A stretch of DNA of 64,000 nt from contig JABWDB010000001.1 in assembly GCA_019614645.1 (NCBI GenBank), positions 24,483,501 through 24,547,500 on the forward strand. The letters run 5' to 3'. The notes beneath the pieces are model-generated. The model was not told where the DNA came from. It worked only from the letters and a program-made list of their open reading frames with translations, and searched no databases. This DNA comes from Stratiolaelaps scimitus (lineage: Eukaryota; Arthropoda; Arachnida; Mesostigmata; Laelapidae). The translations under genes were made by a program, and so were the position numbers. This document shows positions 24,266 through 36,260 of this stretch, one piece after another (position 1 is the stretch's first letter; each line of letters opens with the position of its first letter).

Positions 24266-26847
24266 TTAAAATTTTCGACGTAGCAACAGCGACATACTGG
24301 ATGATTTATGCTTGAGCAAACTCGGCGCTGTGGGTCGCTGCAGAGAACGGTGCTTTAACACGAAATTGAGCTCGTACGATTTGTTGACGGCGTAGTAGAC
24401 GTTGGTATCTGGTGGTATCTCGATTTCTACCGAAAATGAACCCGGCAAAATAAGTACAATTAATGCGTATCAATATGAATGCCTCTCTTCTATGAGGTTC
24501 AAACATTGAGCACTGTAACGAAAACAATTCCTGGAGAACAGCAGTTTGCAGCTGTTGCCCAGCAAAACTCTCGTTGCCCAGGCGTTCAATGTCCTCCAGC
24601 CATCGCTTAGGTTTGCCACCCGTCAGAACTCCCGCTATAGTTGGCCCTACAGCGTCCCATAACCAGTTGAATTACCTCACTTGACTGGGCGTTCTTTGGG
24701 CTGACTCTCTGACCCCCTCTTCCCCATGTCAGCTCGGAAACTTTAGGTATTACTGCGAGGGGCCACTATTACTATATTCTTCAACGATGTTGTATCTGGC
24801 AAAAATCTACAGATAAAGATCGATCAGAAAGAAATCCGAAGATCCTCCGCGCGTGGGAAGATTTGAACCCAAGTCGTATGTATCTCCTGTCTAGTTATCC
24901 AAAATGGTCACCACCAGAGCATCTATACAAGCAGTTCGCTTGACTCGCCAGGAAGCCGCATCTCATCGGTGCCATCAAGCGAAACGAATCAAATGTAATC
25001 GAAAACGAGTTGAATTGTTGCCTTGTCATCGGCAGGCGATTCAGTACTGCGAGCCCCTCGCTCTCAGCCGTTATGTGCCCGTTAATTTCTATATTCTTTA
25101 GATACCATCACGTAACTATTACGAGCCGAGCAACTTTCTTGCTGGTCGGGTCCGGCGAGTGTGCTGAATATTCCAACCCCGTGCGAATGGTAATTGGCCA
25201 GATAACCTGGTCACGACAGTGTGACGTTTGATATTGCATCAGACTCGTTCCAATATTTAATATATATATCGGCTGCCACATGAAAAAGTAGCAGTCACTG
25301 ACGAAAGAGAGACAACACTAACAAAACCGTCATGACTCAACTGATTTGTCACGTTGAGTTCATGCAGACCTCGTACTAACCTTGACCATCTGGTCCCTGC
25401 TGCGCGAGAATATAGTTTCCTGCATCGTCATTGATGGCGAATTTCTCCAGAGAGTTCTTAATTACATGCTGAGTCCGTTCCCGATTACTTAACTGAAAAC
25501 ATACCGAGACGCAGACCAATAGTATTCGTACAAGATAGCCTGGGTGTCATAATGGCATACGAGGTGAGCTTGAACTCGTGTACGCCATAATTTGACCAAT
25601 ACTTCAACATCAGTCCTCCTCTTTCTCAAGCAATTCCCTATCCGATACTTCATAGGTAGCTCCGAATCGAAACTTCGTGATAAGCAGTGATTGCAATACT
25701 TACAAAGATGCTTTTGTACAAATTCTGGCCCTGTTGTGGGGTAACGCCTGGCTGAGCTATGCTAACGCGAGCTATGTGCACCTCGGGGTTTCGTGCGCCA
25801 CTGACTCGAAGCGGCCCCGTTGTTGTCATATTTCGCGGCAGCTGCAGACTGCACGTTGAATGCGACAACCGAGAATCAGAAAGGCTACTCAGGCCGTTCC
25901 CATCCACGACGCAAAGGCCCTCACCCCTCGGCAACGACGCCATCGATGACACATCACTCGTGCTCTGAAGATCCTGATCAAGCACAAACATCGTGGGTAT
26001 GAGAAACAGCGAAGAAGAAATAAATAGACGGCAACTTTAGAGGAACCGTTCCCTCCAACGGCGTGGTAAGTACAATAGCTGTTGATGTCCGGGACTCGGC
26101 TCAAAAATGAACACCTTAAGTAGACATTACGTGAAGAGGTTCTTCGAGTCTATAGAACAGGGGCGCGAAGTGGACGAATGACCAATGGGGTCGTACCTGT
26201 GAGAGGAGGAAACATGAACTCGAACTCGTCGATGAGGTCGAGTTGTTTTTACGGTGGCCGAAGCCGACGGCGTCGTTCACAGAGGTGCATCTTCGAAGGC
26301 CATCAGTACGAGACGTTGAGTTTAGGTCCCGAATCACCGGATTGGCTGGTTCGATCTCGCATGAAAGTTCGTAGCTTTGGTGGTAAGCAAGGTCATGAAA
26401 AGGCAGAAAAGAACAATTGTAATATTATTCAAAGCTGCGGGGAAAATGATAATTGATGATAGCTAATTCGTGGTCTCAGTATTGCGGTGCGAGCGACTGA
26501 CCAAGGACGTCTTACAGGTTGTTATATAACTAGAATTGCAAGTCAACTGGAGAACGTTCATTTTTCTATATTGCCAACCTGTAGAACAGATTCGATGCAA
26601 GTAGCATGTCTGTTGCTCGTTGGCTACCACTCCGCGATTATTCGAATAACTTAAGCCAAAGTCAAACAAACAAACATTTGCTGTTTTCAACGACAAGAAA
26701 AAATTGTTGTAAACATATGTACGCGTGATTTGGAAAGACGAATGCTCCGAGATCGACCAAAACCATGCTTCGTCGCTCCGAGAGCGTAGAAGTCGGAACG
26801 ACTAATTAAGGAATTATACTACACACTATCGGACATCCTGACTCTCA

Positions 26848-26885
<38 letters not shown>

Positions 26886-27433
26886 CGTTTTCATAACAGC
26901 GGCGTGCGTCTACCATGAAGAGTACAACCTTCCGCCACCCTGTGCTAATTCTACCTTTCATCCTCACGAAGAATCTCGATGCTGTCAAACCAGACAAGGA
27001 AAGCCGGGTCTGGCTGTATACTGTAGCCATTGGACGCACTCTGGAGCATTTTGATCTGGGCGAGGATCTCGAACTCCTTTTTCTTCTTCTCGAAATTGAT
27101 TAACGTCGTGCCATCGGGATGGGTAACGTTGTCGCGGTGCGCCGAATCAATCATTGTGAGGTCCTTCGTGAATGTCCCCAAGTACGGAATGGTGCCGCTG
27201 GTAATCGGCTGTTGAAGTAGAAGAAAGTTACTACGGTGAACGTTTGAGAAGCACGTTCAAATATTTGAATAGTCGAAAGTTGCGACAATGAAAAACGAAT
27301 ATTATTGGTCAATATTTATTCGTGTGATAATTACAATTTTTCATATTGTGACATGATGAGCTGAAGTAGTGCTATATGTGTGACAATTGATTGGACTGAT
27401 TACTCCGGCGATAATTGTCGTGGTGGTTTTTTG

Positions 27434-27474
<41 letters not shown>

Positions 27475-30400
27475 GAACATTAATTGTTTTCCAAAAATCG
27501 AATCGAGCCTATATTCGACACCCGAATCTCCCAATGGAGAGACACCGATACCAAACTACGATGTACCTGAGATTGTGCGAAATGGTTGGCGTGTTTGTGG
27601 CCATTGTGGCGGGGTGATTTGCTCCCGTTCGAGGTGCTCCGATCAGGCTTCCAGTCGGCCGTCTTTGCCGTACCTTCTTTTAATAGCAATGATCGCGCAT
27701 TCATCTCATTGTTGTCCTCACTGAAGATAGCGGCGAGCTCAGAGAAGCGTTGAGTCTTCTCACGAGCCAGCGACTGCCACACACGCGACAGACGGTACAA
27801 GTCGTTCGACTGCAGAGCTGCGATGATCGCCTTCAGGGAGGTGAAGTTCTTCACGTAACGAAGCTCCTATGGCAGCGCGCAATACAATATGCAAAGTGAT
27901 TGATATCTCCGCATGAATGAATAGAATCGACTATCAATAGAATGCGTAGTTGAATTTTTCAGACGGAGTAACACAAACAGGTCATCAGGTTATCTAATCT
28001 TGTACCATTTAATTCGATTTTGCTCTAGGTATCTCTCGTAGAGACTTTGCTCTCTGGTAGAGTGCAAACTCTGTCAAGATGCTGCAAACGTCTATCTTTT
28101 AGCAAGTCCCATCGTGTTGGACAAGGGTATGTGTTTCTTACATCAGCAATCTCGATCCATTTGGTGAGTATTTCGGCTCTTTGTGACACTTTGACCTCAG
28201 CACCACCGACAAGAACAGTCGATATGACTTTCTTCACAACAGCATTGAACTGCCGCACCGTGTCCTGGTATGTCTCGCCACACCGGTCCCCGGTTTTGCG
28301 AGATCGCATCATCAGACAGTGGTATGGAACGAGCCGTTTGAACAACGCCTGCAATTGCACCAGTCAGCTGGCGTTAATCACCTTACTTGAGCTTAATTGG
28401 CTTAATAATAATCATCACCATCATCATCATAAAGGCTTCCTTAAACTGTCAGCTCCAAGAACTCACCAGATCCATCCACGTGAGCTGAAGCGCAAAATGT
28501 TTGTTATCGATGTCCTCGAACTGGAGTCCGATTTTCATCTGATCACGGGAATACTCATTGATCCAAGACTTAGGCTCAAAGTACTTGTCGCCTTTCTTCG
28601 CGCGCAACTCCTTTAACCGGCCTTGAACCTTGCGTTCAATCGGCGACGACGGAGCATACTTCTTCACGTACTCCTGAAGTGCTACAAGGTCCTCGTGATC
28701 TGGTGGCGAAAAGAAATCCTCCGGGTACTTGTCCACCCATTCGGCGAGAGTCTGACGGAGCGCAGTCTTGTGACCCTCCTCCGTACCTTCCGCCACCTGG
28801 AGATAAGGGTTGGAACACACTCGAGTTGTTATATCTGCGACAGCATGTACACACCATTTCCTTTAGCGCTAAAGACACCAGCGACGTATACGAAATAACA
28901 CTGTCTGCCCCATGACGAAGTCGGGGAGAATCGTATTTCGCCCTGCGGAGTACACTTGTCTCATGCAGTGTGCGTTCGACAAACAAACCAACTCGTTCCG
29001 CCCTCTTGTGGATCGAATTGAAATCGATCCAGCAAAATGTTGTTGGAATAATCCTGCGTGTGCTAAATCTATCAGAATAGTTTAATTTCTGTAAATTACC
29101 TGAATTGTGCCATCATCTATATGCTGATATCGGGTCGTGATGGCTTTCAAGAGCTGTCCACATGTCGCGAACGATCGATAGGTGGACAGGAGGATGGGCA
29201 TCACATTGGGATCGACTTGTCCCTGATCGTCCGATAGGGAGGCCACGATCACGTCTAAGGTTCCAGCCTTCAGGTGCTTTAACTATGCGTGTTGAAGGAC
29301 AAAACAGAGAACAAAGAAGTTGCAAAGTTCTTCAGAGAGCCTTGGCATAATCGTTTGAATGAGCTCAATTGGATGCTGACCCCGCTGCTGTTAGTGGTAG
29401 AAAACTTCGTTTCCAGCGCCAGTGTTAAAACGATCAAAGTAGCAAAAAATTATCGAATCAATAATAATCTTCTTTATTTGTATGTGACATCTGCCTCTGT
29501 TACTACGACGAAGTTAACTGTAAACCATGCTGCCCTATAAATGTTGACGCCTCCCCAACTTTTTGCTTTATGAAAGTCATTTCGTGAATTGAATTGAATT
29601 AAGAATTGAGAGCTCCCGTTATTGAAGCCATAGTGAGTCACTTTTACAAAGCTGCAGTTTGAGACCCTTTTTGCCAAGGTTGAATTAAATAGAATAATTT
29701 CCGATCGGAATGAGATCTGCCCTTACGTTCGTAATGCAATCCCAACCCGTTAACTGAGCTTTAAAACTTTAAAGCCACCAATATATCATTTCACTCATAA
29801 AAATCTTTTCGAATTAATGACACATTCAGTCTGGTCATGCCTCACTGAAGCACTCACCTAAGTAAATATGTTAGGTTTACGATTAAAATAACTCCTAGCT
29901 TCTGTTCTCCACTATTTTATCCAAATTTTCTTCGACGACCATACCCTGCTGTAATCCTACTGTTGCTACCTGACCCTGCACATCGCGTATTAAGTATTAT
30001 TATTACTTATATATTACATACGTGCCCTGTAACATAAGAATAACGAGTATAAGCTTATCGCTATACAACGATTTGTTATGATATTCGAAAAGGTATCAAC
30101 AATTTTAATTAAACATGGAAAGTGATTAAGTACCGCTGCAAAAGAACCAGCTAAGGTTTGAGATAGCTACATAGTCTTTGGTAGCCACTAATCGCCGCAC
30201 AGACTATGCGATTCCGGTCCCCAGTAGAAATGCACAGCAGAAATACATATTATAGGTGACGCTTTCAACACGATCAACTTGTTCAGCCAACTGCACTTAG
30301 TCTGACTCGATAACTTTGCATTCATATATTGTCAACGGATACAAATCGTGAGGAGGATCATTGAGCTCATGTCCTGGCAGTGCCAAAATATCACAAACAC

Positions 30401-33400
30401 AACAGTCTTCTCTGCACCCTCTCCCCCCCAATATGTAAACTTCCCTACAAGCAAACGTTACAGATGCTGTGGCCAACCATCCACTGTGGTTGAGAAGACA
30501 AGCGCCAGTGTCATCTGCCCGCGACTTTCCTGTCGACATCGTCATCGCTTGGTAACCTTTTGACGATGCTAAGATCAACAGTCCCGTCAATGGCCATCTC
30601 ACATGTTCGTGTGCCTGTGAGTTATGTGAGTTTTAAGTAAACAGTCAGTGCACCAAAAATCGTCTACCGTCAACAAGACATCCTTGATATTGTTGATGCT
30701 GTAGCATGGATAGGATTTCTTGTCGACGTTACGCCCAGCATCGCTGGCCGACTGTCTGGCCGAATGTCGCCGACGCGATTTCTCCGCCCGAACATCCACA
30801 GCGAGTAAACGCAATATGAGTACGAGGGCAACCGCAAAAACTGCGCACATTTTTATGGTCGTTGAGGTGGGGGAGGATAGCTAGAGGCTTGAGAATCTCA
30901 CGCGCAAAACAATCGACGCGAAAATGGCTGACGCGATTGTCACTAACCGCACGTGGTACTAACCGCACAATAGCTCACCGGGCTGTACCAACTTCAGTTA
31001 CCTTCTTATTGCCGCTGTCTGACGTTGACGCAGTTCGTCTCGTGCTGGTGGTATCTGTCGCGTAGTCATAAGCCGCAACACAGGCGATGCTGCCAATAGC
31101 TACGGTCTCTTACATATGGTCGAAGTGTGGTCCTCACTGATAAAAGCAGATCCAACTAAAACGACTTTTCCGGCCTTTGTACCAGATTTTCGCAACAATA
31201 GATATAATGAGGGAGGGAGGGGGGACAATTTGGGGAAGTTGGTCATTATATTAGGAAGAATTTCCCGGGCCAAGGTCGCTTATAGTACGGCGGGTCGCTA
31301 AACCCACGTAAGCCCTCACGTAGCAAAATATCACCTTCTGCAGTCCTTTGGACCATTACGGCCGTTTCATGTAAATTTCTCCACTTAGTTCGGACAGTTT
31401 CTTCTTGATACTATGGAAATCCCCTTCTGCTTCGCTTACAACCCTTGCGGCCTTAGCAGCATCGACTCCGGAATGAAAAGAAAAGAGGAAAGCCAACCAA
31501 TTTCGAAACCCATACCGTTCGTATTAATGAAACTACATTGCGTCAAAGATGACGGAAACTACTTATGGCCAAAGAATCGAATCTCCCCTCGCATGCGCCG
31601 GCGTTCGTCAGGAAGTCGAGCGCCACGTCAAGGAGTCACCGTTCTAACCACCTGAATTCCTACCCGAAATGTATAGCATATAGGTTTGCAGTGACACCCA
31701 AAGCATCTGCATTGTCACCGTTACCCCGCACTCAGCTCCTTTCCAAGTCTTACACGTCTTCTCGCTATTCAGCGGCATGCAAACAACAAAAAATTGTCGA
31801 AATTTCGACAGAACGCGGTGTTGTTGTTCTGCCCAAACAAATCCTTCTTCATACCGCCATCTCATCTGCCCGTCTCGCGTCCGCCCTACGCTTACTACCG
31901 CTCCCCCTACGAGCGTGCACCCAACACGAGCTAAGTACGCCTATGTCTTTGTTCGTTGGTGATCCGCCGAAGACGACGTCTGTCACCGGCGCTGTTATCC
32001 CCACCTTCGCGCGGTCTTCTTATTATCATGATTATAGTGATTTTTCAAAGGGGAATATACCCCGTGAAGCTAAGGAAAAAATGACCGCACCGCGGCAACG
32101 CGTCGTCAGTGGTTACGGGATGACACCGTAAACATCGACCGGCCAGTACACCGGTCACTAGTACCAACTTCGCTAATCCATGTTAATGTTGTTGTTGTTG
32201 TTGTTGCTGCTGCTGTTGTTGCTGTTGCGATCGTACCTTAACTTAACCGTCACTGGTTGCGCCACAACCAAAGAAGCCACAAATCTCGCAGCACGCTGCG
32301 ACGAGGGTCGAGACGTCGTTTCGGCAGAGCCGTCCTAAGAACCAGCCAAATTTTAATCAGTGACGAAGGGGACCGGCACATGGATGGTTGCTGCTTGCCG
32401 GCCGGTCGAAGGAACCACGTCGGCTGTTGTGCGGCAGTGTGACCCCGTTAGGGAGGGGTCAATATCAGCAGTCGACATCAACAGAATCGCCGCCGCCGCC
32501 GTTGCAACGCGCTGAACGTCATCACGTCACAAGATGCAAGACCAGTTCAGGCTGATATTGGGTGAATACTCGGCTGGCATGCGCTAACACAGGCGGACAC
32601 ACCGACAGACAGTTGTTATAGCCAGATGGAGATAATCAGACCGTCCGAAAGCATACTGCTCTGACTCAACACGGCATACTTCTGATAACGGCAACTGTCC
32701 ATCAGGGCCGGCTGATGTGTGTACCGACTGATGGTGGTATATGCGAACCAGCGTTCAACACTAGCGGATCACTGAGCCAAACTCGATGGCAATACCAAGG
32801 CATTTTGTCGACCTCTCGCTGAACTTCAGTCGGTTAATTGTTACAGGTTTGTAGGGGAGAGAGAGGGGGGGGGAGGTCTAGGTGAAAAGAGAACGCTGTG
32901 AACGGGACTGTGGCCAACGTTGACACTTTGAACAACGAAGGCAAAATACTTAAGGGAAGCCATTACTTGAGTGTAATGGTGTATATATTTACCTATATAA
33001 GCTGTTATAAGTATCGACGTCAAGATCTATTGACAACTAAGGGATAACAACTTGGAACTAGAACGATTTCGAGGGCTGTGGCAAGATGAGCGTTCCTGCT
33101 AACAATCCATGTGTTGCATGATTAACGATCAGAGAGTTGAAGGCAACGAATAGTTCATAGCGAGCTCAAGGAGCTCGCGAACGATCGCACGTTAAACTGA
33201 GTAATTTCAATTTTAGAAGTAGAAGTTTCTCTGGCCTCATATGACGCGCACTAAGACGAGTCGCTCAACATGAATTGTATGTGAATCGTAACCTATACAT
33301 TGCAGTTGTGTGTGCGAACGGCGCCTGCCTTCGTGGGAAGGCAAAGAAAAGCGATGAGGTGTCTGTAAAATGCCGGTACAAATGCCATGCGGGTTATAAG

Positions 33401-34816
33401 GTGAGAAATGTCTGATTTAAGCAAACAATGCTAAATGGGTGGCCATGGTTGAAACGAACCCTGGCCCCGTATCCCGAGGTCGCAGGTCAGACCCGAGCTC
33501 TAGGCCATTTCAGAATTACCGCCCCCCCCCCCTCGGTGTTCACAAATTCAATTTAGGTAACGAACAGGGAAAATATGCTATGCCGCGTTGGCTGGCAGAA
33601 CAAGCAAGTGTGTGTGTGTTGGTGACCGAAACTATGATTCCTAAATTCTGAAAACGTGACTAAATCTATCCCTAGATGGCTGACCAAAGTTCCTGATTAC
33701 TGAGGAAATGGAGAAGGTACTTATGCTTGTCATTTGTAGGTTCTCGTGTTCCAAATAAGAACACAAAAGCAAGGAACAAGAGTCCAAACCCGAGATGTTG
33801 GCAGCGTCGAACCGTCCTAATTCAGTATCAATAGCTTTAGTGGAGGCGTTAGTAATTCGCGTACGTTCGAGAATGTCCATCACGCCAGCAACGAGTTGTC
33901 CCGGTGCGGGCTTTCGTTAGCCTATTCTTATATATATATATTGTCACTGGTAGTCAATGGATAGACCTGGTTGCGTGAGATCCATGAGTCATCAATGATA
34001 GAGAAAAACGTATTCGCTCAATGATCATTTATTCTGCTTATTTGATTGCGGTTAGTGGTTCCGCTCTGCTGAACAGCGAATTATGGAATTTAAAAATTGC
34101 GCAGCCAGCTTTGATGTCCACTCCTCGAAATATTATGCAATTATATTTTAATTTTCTGTCAAACAAAGCTTGGGTAAAGAGCACAATCATTACAATTGAG
34201 GCTAAATAAGATCACAGTCAATGTGCTGAGGTTGATCAAAAGGAACACACAGCTCGAACGGTGTGGCCAAAGGACACTACACCTATCCTTGTCTATATAC
34301 ACACGGGTGCAAAAGTAGGTTCACGCTAGGGGGGAGAAGCAACTCTACAGCTCGGAAAGATGTAGGTTCACAATTAGGAAAAATAGAGCCGTACAGGTAT
34401 TCAAACACCCGTGTCAACTGCAAATCTACGCCCCGCTGCGTGATGACATATAAGATAGCTTAGGCATTGTGAAATTGCAGCTCCTTTAATAAACCAATCC
34501 TTTAATAAACCAATAAAGCTTTACATTTGCCTCTACCTTCTTGAGAGAGAGAGAGATAAACAAGAATTACAACACCGCTGGTACGATTTATTTGTAAGCG
34601 CTCCATAAAGTCAAAGTGTCTGTGAAATATTATCATTACCTTCACAGTTTCCCATTCGAGGTGAGACACCGTGTCGTCGCCATCCTGGGTTGAGCCCCCG
34701 CCTTCGGTAACACTGTAAGAACTGCATGGATGATAACGAACCTTCTTGAGAAATATAGCCCAAATACCTCCTGGCGTCGTCTCGTCGCCCCAATAACGCG
34801 CCGACAACGGGGACTT
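24266..34816 (-). CDS. Rgl: Ral guanine nucleotide exchange factor, RalGDS/Rgl family (10 exons seen, 5' end missing)
   Basis: Exons: 34816-34640, 29282-29100, 28796-28467, 28348-28142, 27866-27567, 27208-26955, 26374-26197, 25973-25704, 25492-25381, 24426-24266; 2172 nt, 723 codons plus stop, phases agree throughout. The family activates Ral downstream of Ras. The first exon seen has the RalGDS N-terminal motif (RYWGDETTPGGIWAIFLKKV ... LEWETVK). The REM domain follows (LKAGTLDVIVASL, LLSTYRSFATCGQLL). The CDC25-type RasGEF domain runs from about 225 to 483 (ALFKRLVPYHCLM, KWIEIADELRYVKNFTSLKA, IPYLGTFTKDLTMIDSAHR, LVWFDSIEILREDE) and SYELSCEIEP follows, as in RalGDS. A Ser-rich linker and a Ras-association domain (ARVSIAQPG, NLYKSIF, TQHVIKNSLEKFAI, PPDTNVYYAVNKSYELNFVL) end the protein. 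The 34816 exon starts in phase 0 with Lys, so at least one upstream exon carries the start codon. Confidence 0.92.
24837..24905 (-). repeat. tRNA-like SINE fragment in an Rgl intron
   Basis: GGAAGATTTGAACCCAAGTC, read on the minus strand, gives a T-arm/B-box-like GGGTTCAAATCTTCC. An A-box equivalent is weak (CTAGTTATCC on plus). It lies in the last Rgl intron. Confidence 0.35.
26849..26880. repeat. (TA)n microsatellite in an Rgl intron
   Basis: About 15 TA units, 75 nt beyond the donor of the last RasGEF-domain exon (26955). Confidence 0.9.
27436..27473. repeat. (TTA)n microsatellite in an Rgl intron
   Basis: About 12 TTA units between the two RasGEF exons at 27567 and 27208. Confidence 0.9.
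30297..30850 (-). CDS. Candidate small secreted protein with eight cysteines (2 exons, 166 aa), nested in an Rgl intron
   Basis: Exon 1 is 30850-30668 (61 codons) and exon 2 is 30614-30297 (105 codons plus stop TAA); the 53-nt intron is GT-AG (gtagac...tcacag) and phase 0. I do not recognise the family. The first 22 residues (MCAVFAVALVLILRLLAVDV then RA) look like a signal peptide with a plausible cleavage after VRA, followed by a basic stretch (KSRRRHSARQ) and a folded part. The mature part has eight cysteines at about 49, 100, 117, 128, 132, 133, 135 and 160, including the cluster CREDCCVC; an even number fits an extracellular disulfide-bonded protein. The gene lies in the 5.4-kb Rgl intron (34639-29283), on the same strand. 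The evidence is the signal peptide, the open 318-nt second exon and the frame-preserving intron; no homology is claimed, and a chance open frame remains possible. Confidence 0.45.
31565..32131 (+). other. Unassigned 188-codon open frame, antisense inside an Rgl intron
   Basis: An open frame on the plus strand with Ser/Thr/Arg/Leu-rich composition and no recognised domain, signal peptide or repeat. It lies in the same intron as the nested secreted gene but on the opposite strand. Probably a chance frame in a GC-richer patch. A GTT/GCT triplet run follows at about 32188-32228. Confidence 0.15.
33419..33652 (+). mobile_element. LINE ORF2 5' fragment with a 2A-like motif (relic)
   Basis: A plus-strand frame reads KWVAMVETNPGPVSRGRRS and, about 50 residues on, ASVCVLVTETMIPKF before a stop. 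ETNPGP preceded by a hydrophobic/small segment is the core of 2A-like ribosome-skipping peptides (D-V/I-E-x-N-P-G-P), known at the N-terminus of ORF2 in several CR1/L2-type non-LTR retrotransposons. The later 'VLVTET' resembles the first catalytic motif of the APE-type endonuclease (LTETWL). Here the key Asp is Met, and the frame is closed after 78 codons, so this is a decayed fragment inside the large Rgl intron. Confidence 0.55.
34482..34516. repeat. Short tandem duplication
   Basis: CTTTAATAAACCAAT occurs twice back to back, 125 nt downstream (minus sense) of the Rgl exon at 34816-34640. Confidence 0.8.
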
Positions 34817-35151
34817 CTGCAAACACAAACGAAGCAAACAGCACAAACCGATCGATAAGTAGTAAGCAAATACCAGCCGCCAAAGTACTTCAATAATTCA
34901 ATCCACTTTATTGATCTGCAAGGTGACTCTCGCAATGGTTTTCTCTCTGTTCCACCAGTGAGCGCCAGTTGGCGCTGGCCACGGGTGCAGAAATCATCTC
35001 ATCAGGCGGCACAGGGTTAAAGATATCGACGTGTAGGATATTGTTGCAGCTCTCATGGAACACTTGCAATTTACTGCTTGAGCTACCTGTCTATCTGACG
35101 ATCGATCGTCGTTAGATCGTCAATTGTGGTCAACGCGCATCTATGCCGCCC

Positions 35152-35152
<1 letters not shown>

Positions 35153-35191
<39 letters not shown>

Positions 35192-35214
35192 TGACGGTAT
35201 ATATATATATATTT
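35153..35214. repeat. (TA)n array with a duplicated TTTGTTTGACGG unit
   Basis: A (TA)n run followed by TTTGTTTGACGGTATATATA repeated about 24-25 nt later as TTTGTTTGACGGTATAC. A tandem duplication that includes flanking unique sequence. Confidence 0.85.
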
Positions 35215-36172
35215 GTTTGACGGTATACACCCGCTTCCCATCTACGATCATGTTATTTTCGAGTAGACAATCTCGTAAATCGCAATACAATTCAATTTTT
35301 GATGACATCTTTAAATAATGCTCTTCATGACGGTTATCGCGCCTTGCATTGCTCAGTCCTCACGGCGGGACGGAAGGGAGGACGTCCGATTCACTACGTT
35401 CAATAGAAACAAAATTGCCATAGAAATCTACTCATAACGTCTCGGATGTTCAACATGTTCCAGTCGCAACCAGCCTCACATTGAAGGGACGCTTTACGCC
35501 GCTACCCGCTTGGTCGTCAGGGATGAGCATCTTCAATATGATTTCACTGCTATAAAATCGAATTTATACCAAGGGGAGACGAACAGAATCACAGGTCGGA
35601 AGGTTACAGGGGAACTACTATGCATTCTAGTCTAAGCGACGATGATACGCAGGTGCATGCTCTTTGTCCAGCCAAACAACGCTTAGGCTCCACCAGACTT
35701 CATTTTTTGGCGTGATTGACTCACTATTACTCGCTCATAGGATGACGGCCAGAAATACTACAGCGAACGGAAATCGAATCAGGGACATCGGGCCAGCACA
35801 CGATGCCATAGGCAAATATGGATCGTTTATAGATGAGACACGCGACAATTGCTAAACGATTATTGTAGTTGCGGCGAAGGCTCAAGCGAATGCTGCATAC
35901 GTCACATAAACAAATGATAACATGTGTGCATGTCAGCCTAGGACCAATTTCCCCAAAAACTTTCAGAGACTACCATAATGAATGTCACTCACGCCAACAG
36001 CATACACTGACGGTATTAAGGGGTAGGGTGCAAACTGTTCTTTGAGCCATTATTCGTAGGCAACGTAACTTGTCTACTGAGAGTATACGAACGAATTCGT
36101 TTGGGAGATACATTTTTCCTTAGTAAATCACAAAGCTCGCTCGCTTCGATAATAATAATAATGTCAAATACA

Positions 36173-36260
36173 TTTTCCAGGCTGACTCACAGCCAACCTT
36201 TAACGTCCACGGTACTGCTTTCGGCATTGCTAATATCAGAACGCATGTGTTTGTGCACTC
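36173..36260 (-). repeat. tRNA-derived SINE-like repeat, copy C (truncated)
   Basis: Carries only one end of the family: GCTGACTCACAGCCAACC, TTTAACGTCCACGGTA, CTTTCGGCATTGCT. Similarity stops at about 36235, so the tRNA-like head is missing. Confidence 0.5.

Noticed and set aside
28047..28616. 189-codon plus-strand frame
   Set aside because: It lies antisense to three well-supported exons/introns of Rgl, whose protein is clearly homologous.
30599..30850. Unspliced reading of the secreted-protein exon to a stop at 30599
   Set aside because: Without splicing the frame ends after 82 residues with only four cysteines beyond the signal peptide region. The spliced version gives a longer frame with an even set of cysteines, so I preferred it, but the unspliced form cannot be excluded.
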